A stretch of DNA of 64,000 bases from Magicicada septendecula (GCA_034769895.1 CM068367.1:318493986-318557985); one strand, 5' to 3'; shown: positions 41,101-51,865, counted from the stretch's first letter. The notes: generated by a model from the letters alone, not told the origin. Made by a program: numbers and translations.

Positions 41101-41474
41101 TCTTCTTTATTTCAGAAATACACCACCTGTATTGTTTGATCTTGGCTTATTTTAGGGTTTCTCTTCTATTTATTCTTCCTCGTTGTGGGTTTGGTCCTAT
41201 TCAGTACTGCTTTGTTATTTACTTTTTTACCTTCCTGGGTTATACCTTGAAAACCTTTGGTTATGAGACTGGTTTTGGATGACTCATCGCTAGTAACTCC
41301 TTTTATTTGAACTTGTACTTTTTTTTTTAAATAATAATGATTTCTTTCCACAGTCGCTATGAATTAATCTATTTATATTAAACTTAATGCTTTCTTCCAA
41401 ATTTAAATATTATAACTTTATTATTCTAATGATCAATTGCCATTCAATATTATGCATACATCTGTCACGCTACA
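38192..41474 (-). repeat. Array unit 6, truncated at the right edge of the array
   Basis: The first 3283 bp of the unit are present (small ORF at 38900-39004, +). The copy then stops at CTGTCACGCTACA, where the complete units continue with GATTGCTCTCC. The main frame, the subrepeat tract and the GC-richer island are therefore absent from this copy. The breakpoint abuts the middle of a decayed protein-coding relic. Confidence 0.95.
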
Positions 41475-43060
41475 ATATGCAAAATAGGAGACCAAGATAA
41501 GCCTTGGGTTCCTAACGTATGTTGTAGGACATGCGCAAGGAATGTAAGAAATTGGCTTTAAGGTACACGACCATCAATGCCATTTGTCGAGCCTAAGATA
41601 TGGAGAGAGCAGAACGACCTTTTTTGCAGGTTGTTATTCTTGCCTTACTAGGATAAAGGGTTTCCCTGCTAAATCAAAGCACACTATTAACTATTCTAAT
41701 TTAGATTCAGCATTACGGCCTGTGCACATGATGAAAGTCTCCCGATTCCTGCTCCAACAGCTAACTGGGCACTTAGTGACAATGACAACAACGAACAAGG
41801 TGTGAGAGACTGAAATAATGGTCCTAACTTTGCATTTTCCGTGTCATCTACACTTCATCTTATAGCCTAACTCAATACAAATTACGTGATTTGGTGAGAG
41901 AACTAAACCTCTCAAAAGTCCTGTCAGAGGTATTACGATCTCGTTTACAAGATGCTCGTCTGTATAAAAATGTAACAGTGACATTATGTCAACAAAGTCG
42001 ATCAGATTTTTAAAATATTATTTCTTCGAGGGGCAGTATAGTGTACTGTTGCAATGTGGATGATTTATTTTTAGCTTTAGGGCAGACTCACATTCCATCA
42101 GGAAGGCGTTTGTTTATTGATTCTTCAAAGTTGAGCTGGAAAGCGGTAATTCTACCCAGTACACAACGGTAACGCCTACCCTTCAGTGCCCTTGGCCCAT
42201 TCAGTACATACGAAGTAGTCGTATGAAAATATGTACCAGATGTTACGTTTTCTTGACTACAAAAAAGCATACACGGCATATATGTGGAGATTTAAAAGCG
42301 ACAGGGCTTTTACTAGAAATGCTGCCAGGCTACACCAAGTTCTACTGATTATTAAGTGGCTGGAACAGTGGAACAGTTCCGACAAACCCAACCACTTTTT
42401 AAACGCTGGCCTTAAACGAGGAATTTTATTTCAGATTTAAAGAATACTTAATACTTCCCTTAAATCATTAGTTAATGCCAAAGTTCACACATTAGTGAAG
42501 CTTCTTCTATCACACATCAATAAGGGCTTGACGAAAGTATTTGTGAAAGCCCTACATAAAGACGAAGAAACGATAATGTACTTAAGAAAAAGTTCCCACA
42601 ATTGAGAGAGAAAAAATTAAGGATGTTGTTTTCATCGTGCCACAAATGAAAACAATGCTAAAGACTGAAAATTTTGAAATTAAAGTATATAATTTAGAGA
42701 ATAGACCTTTGGCTTCATTCAAGTCTGCAACAACTTTCTTGGAAATAACAAATTAGAAGACTGAAGAGAAATCGTAATCAAACTAATCAAAGTGTAAAAC
42801 AAAATTAATTGCAACATGTCATTAAAATTACATTTCCATCACTCACTTGTGGATTTTGTCTCTTCAAATTGTGTGCAGTAAGCGGCGAACATGGAAAAGT
42901 TTCACCAAGACATGAAAATCATGGAGAAGAGATACGCAGGAAAGTAGAATGTATCAATGCTCGCGGAATATTGTTGGAACATGGTAAGAGACGCTCCAGA
43001 AGATGTCCAAAAAAGGAAACGACCAAAAAAGTCATTTCAATGTGGTGACTCTAATTTAAT
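41475..43060 (+). pseudogene. Decayed copy of a multicopy arthropod protein of unknown function
   Basis: Reading forward with frame changes gives recognisable blocks in family order, as I remember the family from hypothetical proteins of many arthropods: CKIGDQDKPWVPNVCCRTC just after the array edge, SMPFVEPKIWREQ, KGFPAKSKHTINYSNLDSAL (41659-41718), a KLRDLVRELNLSK / SRLQDARL block near 41885-41960, LFIDSSKLSWKAV near 42112-42150, HINKGLTKVFVKAL near 42518-42560, and the C-terminal FHQDMKIMEKRYAGK / MLAEYCWNMVRD block near 42900-42990. Many stops and frameshifts are scattered through it. About the first 40 residues are missing because the tandem array begins there. The family is high-copy and may be mobile, but I know no proven function or chemistry. 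The identification rests on memory of conserved blocks and their correct order. Confidence 0.7.
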
Positions 43061-43229
43061 AACCAGTTATTGCTTTGGACTAATATAACAAAATTATTCA
43101 ATTTTGAAAATAAAAGTGAAAAACGTAAAATACGTTTTTATCATTCATAAAAAAACTATGCGTGATAGAGATATTCTGATTCCATATTCGAATTCAGCAC
43201 CCCAAAATTAATAAAAATCACCTGCTTTC
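43061..43229. other. Short spacer, nothing recognised
   Basis: AT-rich stretch between the decayed arthropod family copy and the LINE relic. No terminal repeats or target duplications linking the two were seen. Confidence 0.5.
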
Positions 43230-43740
43230 ACTGAAAGGACAGAAAGTCGGTTTAAATTTTTTGTTCAGTGTTTTACATCATCTATTTGGAAGCTCTCATG
43301 AAGGGACAGAAGAAACTTTCATAAACATGAGAATAGGAGACAATTACCTACAATTCTCGAATTTTGCAGACGATCAGTAATTAATTGGACTGTACATTTC
43401 TGATCGTCTGTTTATGATATGAAGATTATACAGAGTTGAATAGGGGCTTGCAGACAATGTTGACAAGGTAGCGTATTAAATATTTTGGTACTATTATAAG
43501 GCCCTGTAGGTTTTATGGAATAAGCTATTTGAAGTATTTTGTTCGTAACCGCAATACGAATGAAGAGAGAAAAAAGAAAATCAATGCCCACCAGTGAAGA
43601 TATTAAATAGGGTGAGATAACGAGGACGGAGATGGTTTGGTCATATAGTCTGTATCAATAATGAAAGATGGAGCCCATAAATTTGATGAGTGGAAACCTG
43701 TGTGAAGGAGTAACAGGGAATCTTGGAATGGAGGAACGAA
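43230..43740 (+). pseudogene. LINE reverse-transcriptase relic (palm domain to C-terminus)
   Basis: Broken frames in LINE order: a YLEALMKG segment near 43285-43310, RIGDNYLQFSNFADDQ with the catalytic FADD box at 43363-43377, a GLADNVDKVAY block near 43445-43475 (compare W/GL-x-VN-x-xKT-x-Y in LINEs), YFGTIIRPCRF near 43480-43515, and GRRWFGHI near 43620-43646 from the C-terminal W-x-GH block. FADDQ is usual in a set of insect LINEs whose ORF2 ends in GRPRKRW. Several frameshifts and stops; 5'-truncated; no tail or target duplication found. Clade not assigned (RTE/R4-like guess). Confidence 0.6.
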
Positions 43741-46690
43741 TAGGGTTTTACAACACGGTGGTTTAAGAAGAAAGCAATATTCTGGGTAGGAATCGGTGGT
43801 GTTTTAGTGCGGGCGCGTAGCGCAAGCTGTGATAACTCCCTGGATAGATAGATCCAAGTAGAACTTGATTCAGTAGTCTTTTTACACAAATAGGCCTGCG
43901 ATAATTCGATAATCAATATTGATCAATATTAACAAAACTAAAGCCATTGAGTTTGTTGAGTTACATTTATAAACATTTAATATAATTTGTACCAATTAGG
44001 TTACACTGCTATAGGCATAAGCGTTTTATAACAAACTGAGCTGTTGCCACGCTGTCTCCCTTTTAACTGAACGGATTATACATTTTTCAGAGAGGAATCC
44101 AAAAGAGGACGTATAGACGTTGTAACATTACATTTGGAACAACTTGATATCGTACCAGATTTAATGAAGACTATGGATAAGAAACTAAACAAGAAGAAAA
44201 ATATCTGTCAAGATGATAGTGAAGATGAACTATTTTAGACTGACTAGTACTACAACTGACCGTACCCAAATTAATGATTAGGCAAAGTGATGCAAAATAC
44301 TCCGATTATGACATGAACTTCAAATAATGACAAAATAATACTTATAAAGACAGACAGCTTATGTACCAATACTATAAGGAAACAAATGGTTTCATTAAAA
44401 TGTATCAAAATATAAAGATAATCAAAATGCAAATTGAGGGATAATAGGCCCAAACATACAATACAATGTAAAAAGAAATATTAGTAAGTTATTAATTTGA
44501 ATGATATAATGAAATAATATAACAAACTTTATTATAGATACATGGTACATGCAACTAATTGTAAAGAATAGTGGACATAATGTTGTCAAGAGAATAATGA
44601 ATAATAAACCATGAAGTACACTACAGAAAGTAAAGAAAGACTAATGTACCATAGTTTATAAGATAATACTGTAAATAATATTTTATAACAAGAGTGAAGT
44701 GATGAGGGAAAAGTTAGCAATAATTAATCAAACAGAACAGACTGTATAGATTAATTAGTTCTTTTAATGACAATAAAAATGTAAACCAAACACAAAAACA
44801 ATAAATGTGACAAGTAGAAATACAATACAATGTATTATAGTATTAAATGTATTTTAATGAATAAGGAAGTAGCTGCATATTATGTATCAGTGAAACCAAA
44901 ACAATCAGTGACAAAGTGTATAAACAAGTGAATTATAGTAAGTGTTAATCACTCAGACAAGACTGGGGAGATTAATACCAGTGTTAAGGTGAGCAGAATA
45001 ATCATCAGCATAAATTAATAACAAATACAAGGTAAAAACAATAATAAACAAAAGTGTCTAAAGGTAGAATTAAAAGTGAACCAGTGGAAATTATTTATAT
45101 AATGGAAAAAACAAATCTTAATAATCCTATATAAATAAGATTATTAATCTTATAAGACTATAAAACTGATTAGAGATAAGATCAAAGAATACCAGTGCAA
45201 GCTATTTTATTATGTTAAATAGACTTCAAGTGTCAATGTGTAAATTCATAAACTAAGTGAATTAGTGCCTTTATACAAGTTTAAAGTTTTGTATTGAATA
45301 CAGAAATAATATTTGGTAGAATATTATTATGAAAACAGAGTATAAAAATGTTTCTAAGTGAGGGCCACTCTTTATCTAATAACATTTATTAAAATGAAAA
45401 TAAGAGCAGGCAATAAATCAGTGAAGTGACAAAGGGTACATCCCCAAAATAAAATAAAAACAGCCAAGACTGCATAAATTTAATTTTAAGAAATACTTTA
45501 AATAATCATTGATTTATGTTATGTGTATGTTAGTGAAAGTTGAAGTAGACTATCAAGAACAATTTACAATAATTGTCTGTGATTAATAATAAGAACTGTA
45601 AATAGTAGGAAAGGAATTAATGCCTAGAAGACTATAGGCTGTGATGCCAAGTAAAGGTAATTAGGTTATTAGTAATCACATATTCTTAATTATGTTAGTA
45701 AAACTATCAAAAAGGTTCAACTGGATAATCAGGAACAATTGTAGTTACTTATATAATCAGGTAATGAAGTAATGTTTGTATAATAAGGAAAAGTATAGTG
45801 TCATGTAATCAGATTTGAGTAGGCCTAGAAAGCCGAATATGATTTTTAGCATATCCTGATACTCTTATTATAAATAATGGTAATCACAATATATAGTGAG
45901 TAATTACCAATTTTGTTATTATAATTACGTATATAAGTCATAATACTTAATATTTTATATAAAATTTTTAAGCCAATGTTGAAATAAACAAACTATTATC
46001 AGAATAGCCAGTGAAGTAACAAACCATTATAAATTAATAAGAAATAGTAAAACTAACAAAGCAGACAGTAGTTCTGTAAGGGTAATCACATTTTTTGAAC
46101 AAATAAATGGATTAGCAAATGTTTTTGTGGATGGCAGACTGTATGAAGCCATGTAAAACCAACTTTTGTAAATTTTAGGAAATACTGTTAGAATTTTATA
46201 AAACAAATGTTGAAGGATGAATAGATTTATAGTTATTGGTGTACACAACAAATCTAGAATCAAAATAATCCGTTTTAAGTTATTTAAGAAAAATTCAAAT
46301 AGCAAAAATGTAACATCTGTATTTCTTAAGCAAAAGTAGGCATGTTTAGTGTCTATATGTCACAAATGTAAAGACCTAAATAATGATGCTAGTAGTTTTA
46401 AATTCCCAATCAGTACAGAAAAGTTATACTAATTTAAAAGTTTTGACCAAATTCAGACATTGAAATAATGAATTTGTATGACAATGTATATCTGAATCAA
46501 CCAACCAGATTTCAAGTTTTACCTTAGCAACCAAAAATTTCAGATAAATAAAATAGGACTTCTTTAACAACGGTCATTGAATACAGACGCGTTAGTAAAA
46601 CGTCTTATATAATTATACTTTAAACTGTGAAAACACGTACCAGACTTAGTAAAACAAATCGACATACATAATACAAAATATTATAATCAA
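43741..46690. other. AT-rich intergenic stretch, A-rich on plus, no gene seen
   Basis: About 3 kb of low-complexity-leaning sequence; from ~44250 to ~46320 the plus strand is visibly A-rich and T-poor, the opposite of the array's T-rich plus strand. Open frames are short and hydrophobic only because of AT composition. I saw no convincing similarity to the array unit in either orientation, nor any tandem repeat. Confidence 0.5.
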
Positions 46691-46695
46691 GAGAG

Positions 46696-46886
46696 GAACA
46701 TCCAGCATTTAATATAGAAGAATTGAGATCCAGGGAGAAGAACCGAAGAAGACGTGGACCCTATCTTCGTCCTAGAATCATTTAAAGAAGAGGATCTGGT
46801 GAATTTGAACAATTTATTATTTTATGTGTCAAAACCAAGATTTGTGTACACGACTTTCTAGGAATTAAACAAAATAAAACTACAGA
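46696..46886 (+). other. Possible coding relic with an Arg-rich block
   Basis: One frame reads EHPAFNIEELRSREKNRRRR, then GPYLRPRII, a stop, then RRGSGEFEQFI and on to a VHDFLGIKQNK segment. Higher GC and charged composition contrast with the AT-rich surroundings, which suggests decayed coding sequence. A DNA-transposon N-terminal region is one guess, but I do not recognise the family. No neighbouring exon or terminal repeat seen. Confidence 0.2.
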
Positions 46887-47683
46887 CACTATATCACACC
46901 AACACTAAAGAACATTCACAAATAACACGAATTGAGCTATACACTTTATTGAACACCATAAGAACCTTTAACGATAACTAATAAGCACATAAACTGGTCA
47001 TAACCTCTAATAACAAGCAACCAATACACGACTGCCAAGTTGCACTTTACACACCAAAACCTGGTAATATCCTTGTACTGTGAAATTTGTATTTTGATTT
47101 AAAGAATAGTATTATTTGTTTAAACGTAATCCCCGAACCAGATACGCCCTAAGATAAGTTATTTTAATAGAAATAATAAACGTCGTCATTATTTTGGCCT
47201 GGCTGACTACTGAATAATATTTACAACTTCTGTACCAACAGATAAAGAAGACGCATAACTTTGCCACAATTGTAATTACCATAAAAAGAAAACGAGAAAT
47301 AATTAACCAATATTTCACTGAATAAATGGTTTCTATAAAGATATATGTTTGGTGTTATATTTGCGTCATTATTATTGCTGTTTCATTTTAAAAATAAGAT
47401 AACATAGCACAGCGGACACAACAACGGTTGGCAACTGTGGGTGACGTCATTGAAACTGCACGTATAGTGGGAGCGAGCGGCAGAATACAAAATAATTCGC
47501 CGTTCAACATATCATATTAATGGTTACAGATTGACAACAACAACGGTGTGGTTGAATAATTTTAATTCATATATATTGAATTTGTTAAAATTTGACGCAT
47601 GCTAGTTGGAGCATAAGAACTCGTATCTCAACACAAATTGTTATATTGTTTACTCGCGAGACCTCATCTCATTTATTTATTAC
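46887..47683. other. Unannotated stretch
   Basis: No recognisable gene, RNA or repeat. A short GC-richer segment at about 47400-47500 (GTGACGTCATTG holds a CRE-like TGACGTCA) could be a regulatory remnant, but nothing transcribed can be seen next to it. Confidence 0.4.
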
Positions 47684-47797
47684 TGTTACAAATTGACGAC
47701 TCCAGTGTGAGGCGAAAGTAGTAGTCACATTAAAATAATTTGTAACAAATTGACGACTCCAGTGTGAGGCGAAAGTAGTAGTCACATTAATATATTT
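47684..47797. repeat. Two-copy 57-bp tandem repeat
   Basis: The block running from AAATTGACGACTCCAGTGTG through GAGGCGAAAGTAGTAG to TCACATTAA occurs twice with a 57-bp period (AAATTG at 47690 and 47747) and nearly no differences. TTTGTAACAA starts a third copy at 47795, which then becomes the leader of the next repeated block. The sequence is GC-richer than its flanks and reads like an untranslated leader. Confidence 0.9.
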
Positions 47798-47801
47798 GTA
47801 A

Positions 47802-47982
47802 CAACGTTGAAACAATGAACCAAGAGGAGGCACTCAAAGGATTCAAGAAAATAATTGGTATGACGGCCAACGTGGATGAAGGGAAGAAAGTAAAGGTAAA
47901 GGGTATGACTTAAAGTAAAGAAAGTAGCAACAAATTGTTCTGTAGGGACAATGAGAAAAGCCCTAGAAGTTTGGATTCTCAT
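47802..47982 (+). repeat. Copy A of a dispersed ~180-200-bp repeat with an MNQEEALKGFKK start
   Basis: Begins TTGAAACAATGAACCAAGAGG and encodes about 30 residues (MNQEEALKGFKK, then IIGMTANVDEG, then a Lys-rich end) before a stop. It ends GATTCTCAT. A diverged partner lies 1.1 kb downstream at 48893. The short conserved frame directly after a leader-like tandem repeat suggests the beginning of a mobile-element ORF1, but no downstream ORF is seen. Confidence 0.7.
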
Positions 47983-48411
47983 ACGTCTCGATTATTCTAG
48001 AGGCCTTTGGGGATGTTGAGCGACGTGCTGCTATTTTATACGTCATACTTACTTTATTTGATGAGATACCATGTTAATTTCAAAATCAACACTTGCAGTA
48101 GGTCGAGTCAATAGTTGTTCTACTTTGTTTCTGCGAATTGTATTCAAATTATATATTCAACAGTTGTTAAAATGTGGAGATAAAAATTTAGTAGGACGTG
48201 CATAATGGTGAGGAAGCAACACTGAACTATTATTTATTGACGATCAATAGTCTCTCTATCAGATATTGAAGGTACCAGCTAAATAACTAGGGAACATCAG
48301 AAAGAATATAGCCTATTCGAATGGTGCCTTAAAAATCAAGCTTGATATGGGAGCGTATATGGCAAAAGAGAAGATGTAGGCCTATAGAAATTAGGCGATG
48401 CTAATATAAAG
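47983..48411. other. Spacer between repeat copy A and the LINE relic
   Basis: No gene or repeat recognised beyond one TAGGCCTA palindrome at 48377. Confidence 0.4.
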
Positions 48412-48530
48412 ATTAAAACATATGATACTTATAAGTATTTCGGTGCCACATTCTCTAGGTACAGCAGAAGTGATGTGGACATATCAAACAAAATTGCCCA
48501 AGGAAACAGAATTATAATTAGGCCAAGTTA
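48412..48530 (+). pseudogene. LINE reverse-transcriptase C-terminal relic
   Basis: One open stretch translates as IKTYDTYKYFGATFSRYSRS followed by DVDISNKIAQGNRI. This is the post-palm block of LINE polymerases (FKYLGST-x-DG-x-DI-x-RIAQGNRA in the form I remember). Flanking LINE sequence is too decayed to follow, though WSCLLEKIQ near 48665 may belong. It lies between the two copies of the dispersed repeat. Clade uncertain. Confidence 0.6.
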
Positions 48531-48892
48531 ACTCTTACTGCATTTTCAAATTATAGTATTTGTAAAGAAATAAAAGCCATAGGTATATACCTATGAAAAA
48601 CGTCTGTGCTGAAAACATTTTTATCTACGGTTTCAAAATTTCAAAAACTGTTTGAAGGAAATGGAGTTGTCTCCTGGAGAAGATCCAATAACATGAATTG
48701 GGTTGGATTTAAATAACAAAACGTGAAACACACAAAGGAATTTATAAGACTAATGTAAATAAGGGAATATATTTAGGCGACCTTAGCTCCAAAAATATAG
48801 ATGGTATAGCCATCTCGAACGAATGGACGACGAAAGAAGGTAAAATAGATGCCTAACGAAAAAGCAAGTAAGGAATCGAAAGGAGGTAATAG

Positions 48893-49104
48893 GACGCTGA
48901 AACAATGGATCAAGAGGAGGCAATCAAAAGGTTCAAGAAAATAATTGGTATGACGGCCAACGTGAATGAAGGGAAACAAGGCACGACTTAAGGTAAAGAA
49001 AGTCGCAAGAAAGAAAAAAGAACAAAAAGAACACTTTACGAAATTAAGAAACTGGTCTGCAGGGACAATGAGAAATGTCTTAGACGTCTGAATTCTCATT
49101 GTCC
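48893..49104 (+). repeat. Copy B of the same repeat, ending in a 12-bp perfect hairpin
   Basis: Starts CGCTGAAACAATGGATCAAG and follows copy A with substitutions and one ~30-bp insertion (AAGAAAGAAAAAAGAACAAA region). Its end forms a perfect 12-bp inverted repeat, GGACAATGAGAA (49063-49074) and TTCTCATTGTCC (49093-49104), around an 18-base loop. Copy A keeps a shorter form (ATGAGAA...TTCTCAT). Shared stem ends suggest the hairpin belongs to the element, perhaps at a terminus. Confidence 0.7.
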
Positions 49105-50209
49105 TTTCTTCTAAGATGGCAATGAGCTGAATTAGATTTCTGACAACGAATTTATGAAAATGTAAATCATTACATGATTATAAATAGGCCTATATATTGA
49201 AAATATTAAAAAAACTGCATGTATTCAAAAACAAAGAAGAGAGAAAAAGGAAAAGAAAATGCAAAGGAAAATGTAAATCATAACTTTTAAGTACGTTAGA
49301 AAGTAATGTAACTGCCCAAGCTTGGGAAAAAGTATTAAAATTATTGTAACATTAAGGCAATGTAAAGCACTCGTTAATCTACGTTCTGTTTTTTTAATAA
49401 CGGACAGTTTTTGAGCAGCTGGTTTTCAGATCTAGACGGTTTTCAATAGCTTCTGGATCTATGATTTTTAGACCTTTTAAATCGGATAAAGTAGGCAAAG
49501 GTTCAGAAAGTATTCAGACATTTCAGAATCAGTACAGGCTATTTTAGCACAGGACTCTGACATACGAAATTCTTGTATCATAAGACTTTCATACGAAATT
49601 CGGAAAGACATGTAGAAAGTGAAGTCGGGAATCTAGGAGATTCAACTGCCGAAATTTTTTTTACATCAGTTATTTATTGCCAATAAGCTCTTCATCGTAT
49701 TTTAAGTCTCCGTCGTATTTTCGTGTAATATTTGCAACACATAACAAACAGACACACGTAAGATCCGAACGTTTCGCATATGGAAGTACAAAACACTAAA
49801 CTGAACAGCTGTGATCAGAGCTGCCAGCCTGGACCTCAAAATAAATTACTTTGCAGTCTGAGTAGCCTACTAGGTGCTTTAGTCTGCTAGTAGGCCTACA
49901 GAACGTTTAGAATCTTTAGATTAACAATAGGAATAAATACACTTTTATTATTCATGTAATTAGCTCTTGATGTGACGTAGAAGTTTATTGTGTATTACCG
50001 TGGTCGTTGCAATGAGACTTAACAACGAAAGGTAGATATATTACGGTTATAAAGTATTATATCATTGTAGCGGTACAGTCAGAAGACAATAAAACACGGA
50101 CACATAATGCAGTGTAATCAACATGGGTAATTGCTGTCAAGGAAAGCCAAGCTAGGTTGTCGGTAAGATGTGAAAGCAAGTAGGAGGAGATAATGTAAGA
50201 AACGGAGAA
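49105..50209. other. Unannotated intergenic stretch
   Basis: About 1.1 kb with two TAGGCCTA palindromes (49185, 49891) and no recognisable gene. Open frames here are short, with no familiar motif. Confidence 0.5.
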
Positions 50210-50298
50210 AGACAGGAGAGAGAAAGAGAGGGAGAGAAAAAGTGAGAGAGAGAGAGAGAGAAAGAGAGAGAGTGAGAGAGAGAGCGAGAGAAGGGGGA
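50210..50298. repeat. (GA)n microsatellite
   Basis: About 90 bp of imperfect GA/GAGA repeat on plus (AGGAGAGAGAAAGAGAGGGA and similar, interrupted by GTGAGAG and GCGAGAG). It generates an artefactual Ser/Leu-rich frame on minus. Confidence 0.97.
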
Positions 50299-50953
50299 TT
50301 AACTATTAAATTAAAAACTTGATGTTTTCCGTCAAGGACACGAAGCAATTTATGATTATTAGATTGTGTCGAATTAAAAGCGAAGTAATAACGGCCAGGT
50401 ATCGTGACACGAGAGAAGCCATTTTGATTGAAGAGCGGTGCGGCGATGTTTTGGGATTTGAGAAAGATATCACGTGACTTCAAGAATAGAGGGGGAAGGT
50501 TTAATTACAACGGACACGCCCGTAGTACTCTGTACTCTTCTTAAAACTATGTTACCTTGCTGCCACCGCCTTCATTCATACCACTCTCTGCGGCGCATAT
50601 ATTAAAACGCCCGATAACCATCTACTATTAGCTTTACAAACTAAACGGGCAGTGTCGTATAACGCGCCGACGCGACGGCTGGAAGCTTAACACTGAACGT
50701 GTAATTTTATGTGATCACCTGCCATATATAAAGAATTAAATAGGAATACGAACAACTAAAATTATAATGAATTTTTAATCGTATGTAATAATTTATAATA
50801 CTGAATACTACTCGCTACTCGCTCTCTTCTAGACTTCCCCCCAAAAAGAGACTGTCTTTCAAACCCCAAAATACGTAAAATTTGATTCTTTACACTTGCG
50901 ACATAGCCCTACTTATTGAATTAATAAGTAGTCCTACACGGTTTTATGTACTT
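50299..50953. other. Unannotated stretch
   Basis: No gene recognised. A GC-richer patch at about 50560-50690 (CTGCGGCGCATAT, AACGCGCCGACGCGACGGC) could be the remains of a regulatory or coding region. Confidence 0.4.
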
Positions 50954-50968
50954 AATTTTGAATTCTGT

Positions 50969-51175
50969 AAAAGAAAAATTAAAAGCTTACAAACAACGGT
51001 GGAAAGAACACTTAGAAAGAATTTCAGATTCCAGACTGGCCAAAATAGTCTGGAAATACGAACCTATAGGCAACAGGTATGTGGGTAGACCCAGGAAGAG
51101 ATGGCTGGAGGATTTTTGAAGGTGGAACAGGCAGCACCTTGCCTATGGCGTGTTGTGAAGATGATGATGATGATG
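50969..51175 (+). mobile_element. 5'-truncated LINE insertion with (GAT)n tail and 15-bp target duplication
   Basis: One frame reads EKLKAYKQRWKEHLERISDS, then RLAKIVWKYEPIGNR, then YVGRPRKRWLEDF: the W-x-x-HL-x-RI and GRPRKRW C-terminal blocks of a LINE ORF2, followed by WNRQHLAYG and the 3' tail GATGATGATGATGAT. The flanks AATTTTGAATTCTGT (50954-50968) and AATTTTCAATTCTGT (51176-51190) match at 14 of 15 positions, a clear target-site duplication. The copy is therefore a 207-bp, severely 5'-truncated insertion, moderately young judging by its flanks, with the coding portion open up to its stop. Clade probably RTE-like. Confidence 0.85.
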
Positions 51176-51190
51176 AATTTTCAATTCTGT

Positions 51191-51850
51191 TTTTTTTTTC
51201 AGAGACTAACTTTTGTCTATTCTATGGTGAGCCATCGTAACATATGCAAGATCAGCAAATGATACTGCACCATCTTCTTCTAAAGATTAGTTAAATATGC
51301 TGTGGCAGTAATTGCAAATAAAAACTTTGCTGTCACTACATAGACCTAATTGCGCAAACAGGAAAACAGTGAATGATCATAGCCTATAGTTGACCCTCTT
51401 ACTTTGCGTCAGGATATTAGGATAAGCATAACTCAGTCAAACTATATCCGCTAATATTTCGTACAGTCTTTATGTTGTGCTCAATCTGCTGTACTTAAAG
51501 CGTCAGGGAAGGCTATGAAATTGGACTATAGGCTTACGATTTAGGTATACAAATCACGAGGAAATAAATTCCATTTGAAGTTTATTCCCACTTTTCTACT
51601 AAAGAAATTAAGTCGATAAATTAAATATAGGCCATAAGTTAATCAAAGGATTAGAGTGCTACTAGTGGACATGTTTGGTAATGATGGTGAAAACAATCGT
51701 TGTAAACAGTAGACCTATTACCCTATAACCGTTACACTAAAGTCTACGCTTAGGGCCCTGTGTGAGTCGTACTTGTGTGAAAGTAGGTATACGATACACA
51801 TGTAAGATCTTGGGGCTAACTGTCCATGGCGCAGTCAAGTGATGTTATAA
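51191..51850. other. Unannotated stretch
   Basis: No gene or repeat recognised other than a T-run directly after the LINE target duplication (51190-51199). Confidence 0.4.
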
Positions 51851-51865
51851 TCCCCCCCCCCCCCA
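51851..51865 (+). repeat. Poly-C run
   Basis: Fourteen or so consecutive C residues (AATCCCC...CCCAG). A hot spot for length change and sequencing error. Confidence 0.9.

Larger units (their letters stand above)
1..41474. repeat. Tandem array of a ~7.6-kb unit (5.4 copies in view)
   Basis: The sequence starting GAGTAAAGTTGATGAAG at base 1 recurs at 7567, 15228, 22871, 30533 and 38192, and the whole ~7.6 kb between recurrences is repeated with only scattered substitutions and a few short indels. Five copies are complete. The sixth follows the unit up to the shared string CTGTCACGCTACA and then switches to unrelated sequence at 41475. The phase chosen here is arbitrary because base 1 lies within the repeat, so the array very likely extends leftward. 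All copies are head to tail. The unit is AT-rich and T-rich on plus, with one real open frame per unit on minus. Copy-number change by unequal exchange or gene conversion is the simplest explanation for the near identity. An assembly artefact is possible but unlikely, because copies carry distinct variants. Confidence 0.97.

Noticed and set aside
42088-42279. 63-codon minus frame inside the arthropod-family relic
   Set aside because: Antisense of a recognisable plus-strand block (LFIDSSKLSWKAV).
44271-46305. Several 60-92-codon hydrophobic minus frames
   Set aside because: Expected from A-rich plus-strand composition; no start context, no motif, no conservation evidence.
44271-46320. Idea that the A-rich flank is an inverted old copy of the array unit
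   Set aside because: Only a 14-base match (AAAGTGAACCAGTG) was noticed, which is expected by chance at these lengths.
50118-50483. 121-codon minus frame with a Ser/Leu repeat
   Set aside because: Runs through the (GA)n microsatellite; no motif outside it.
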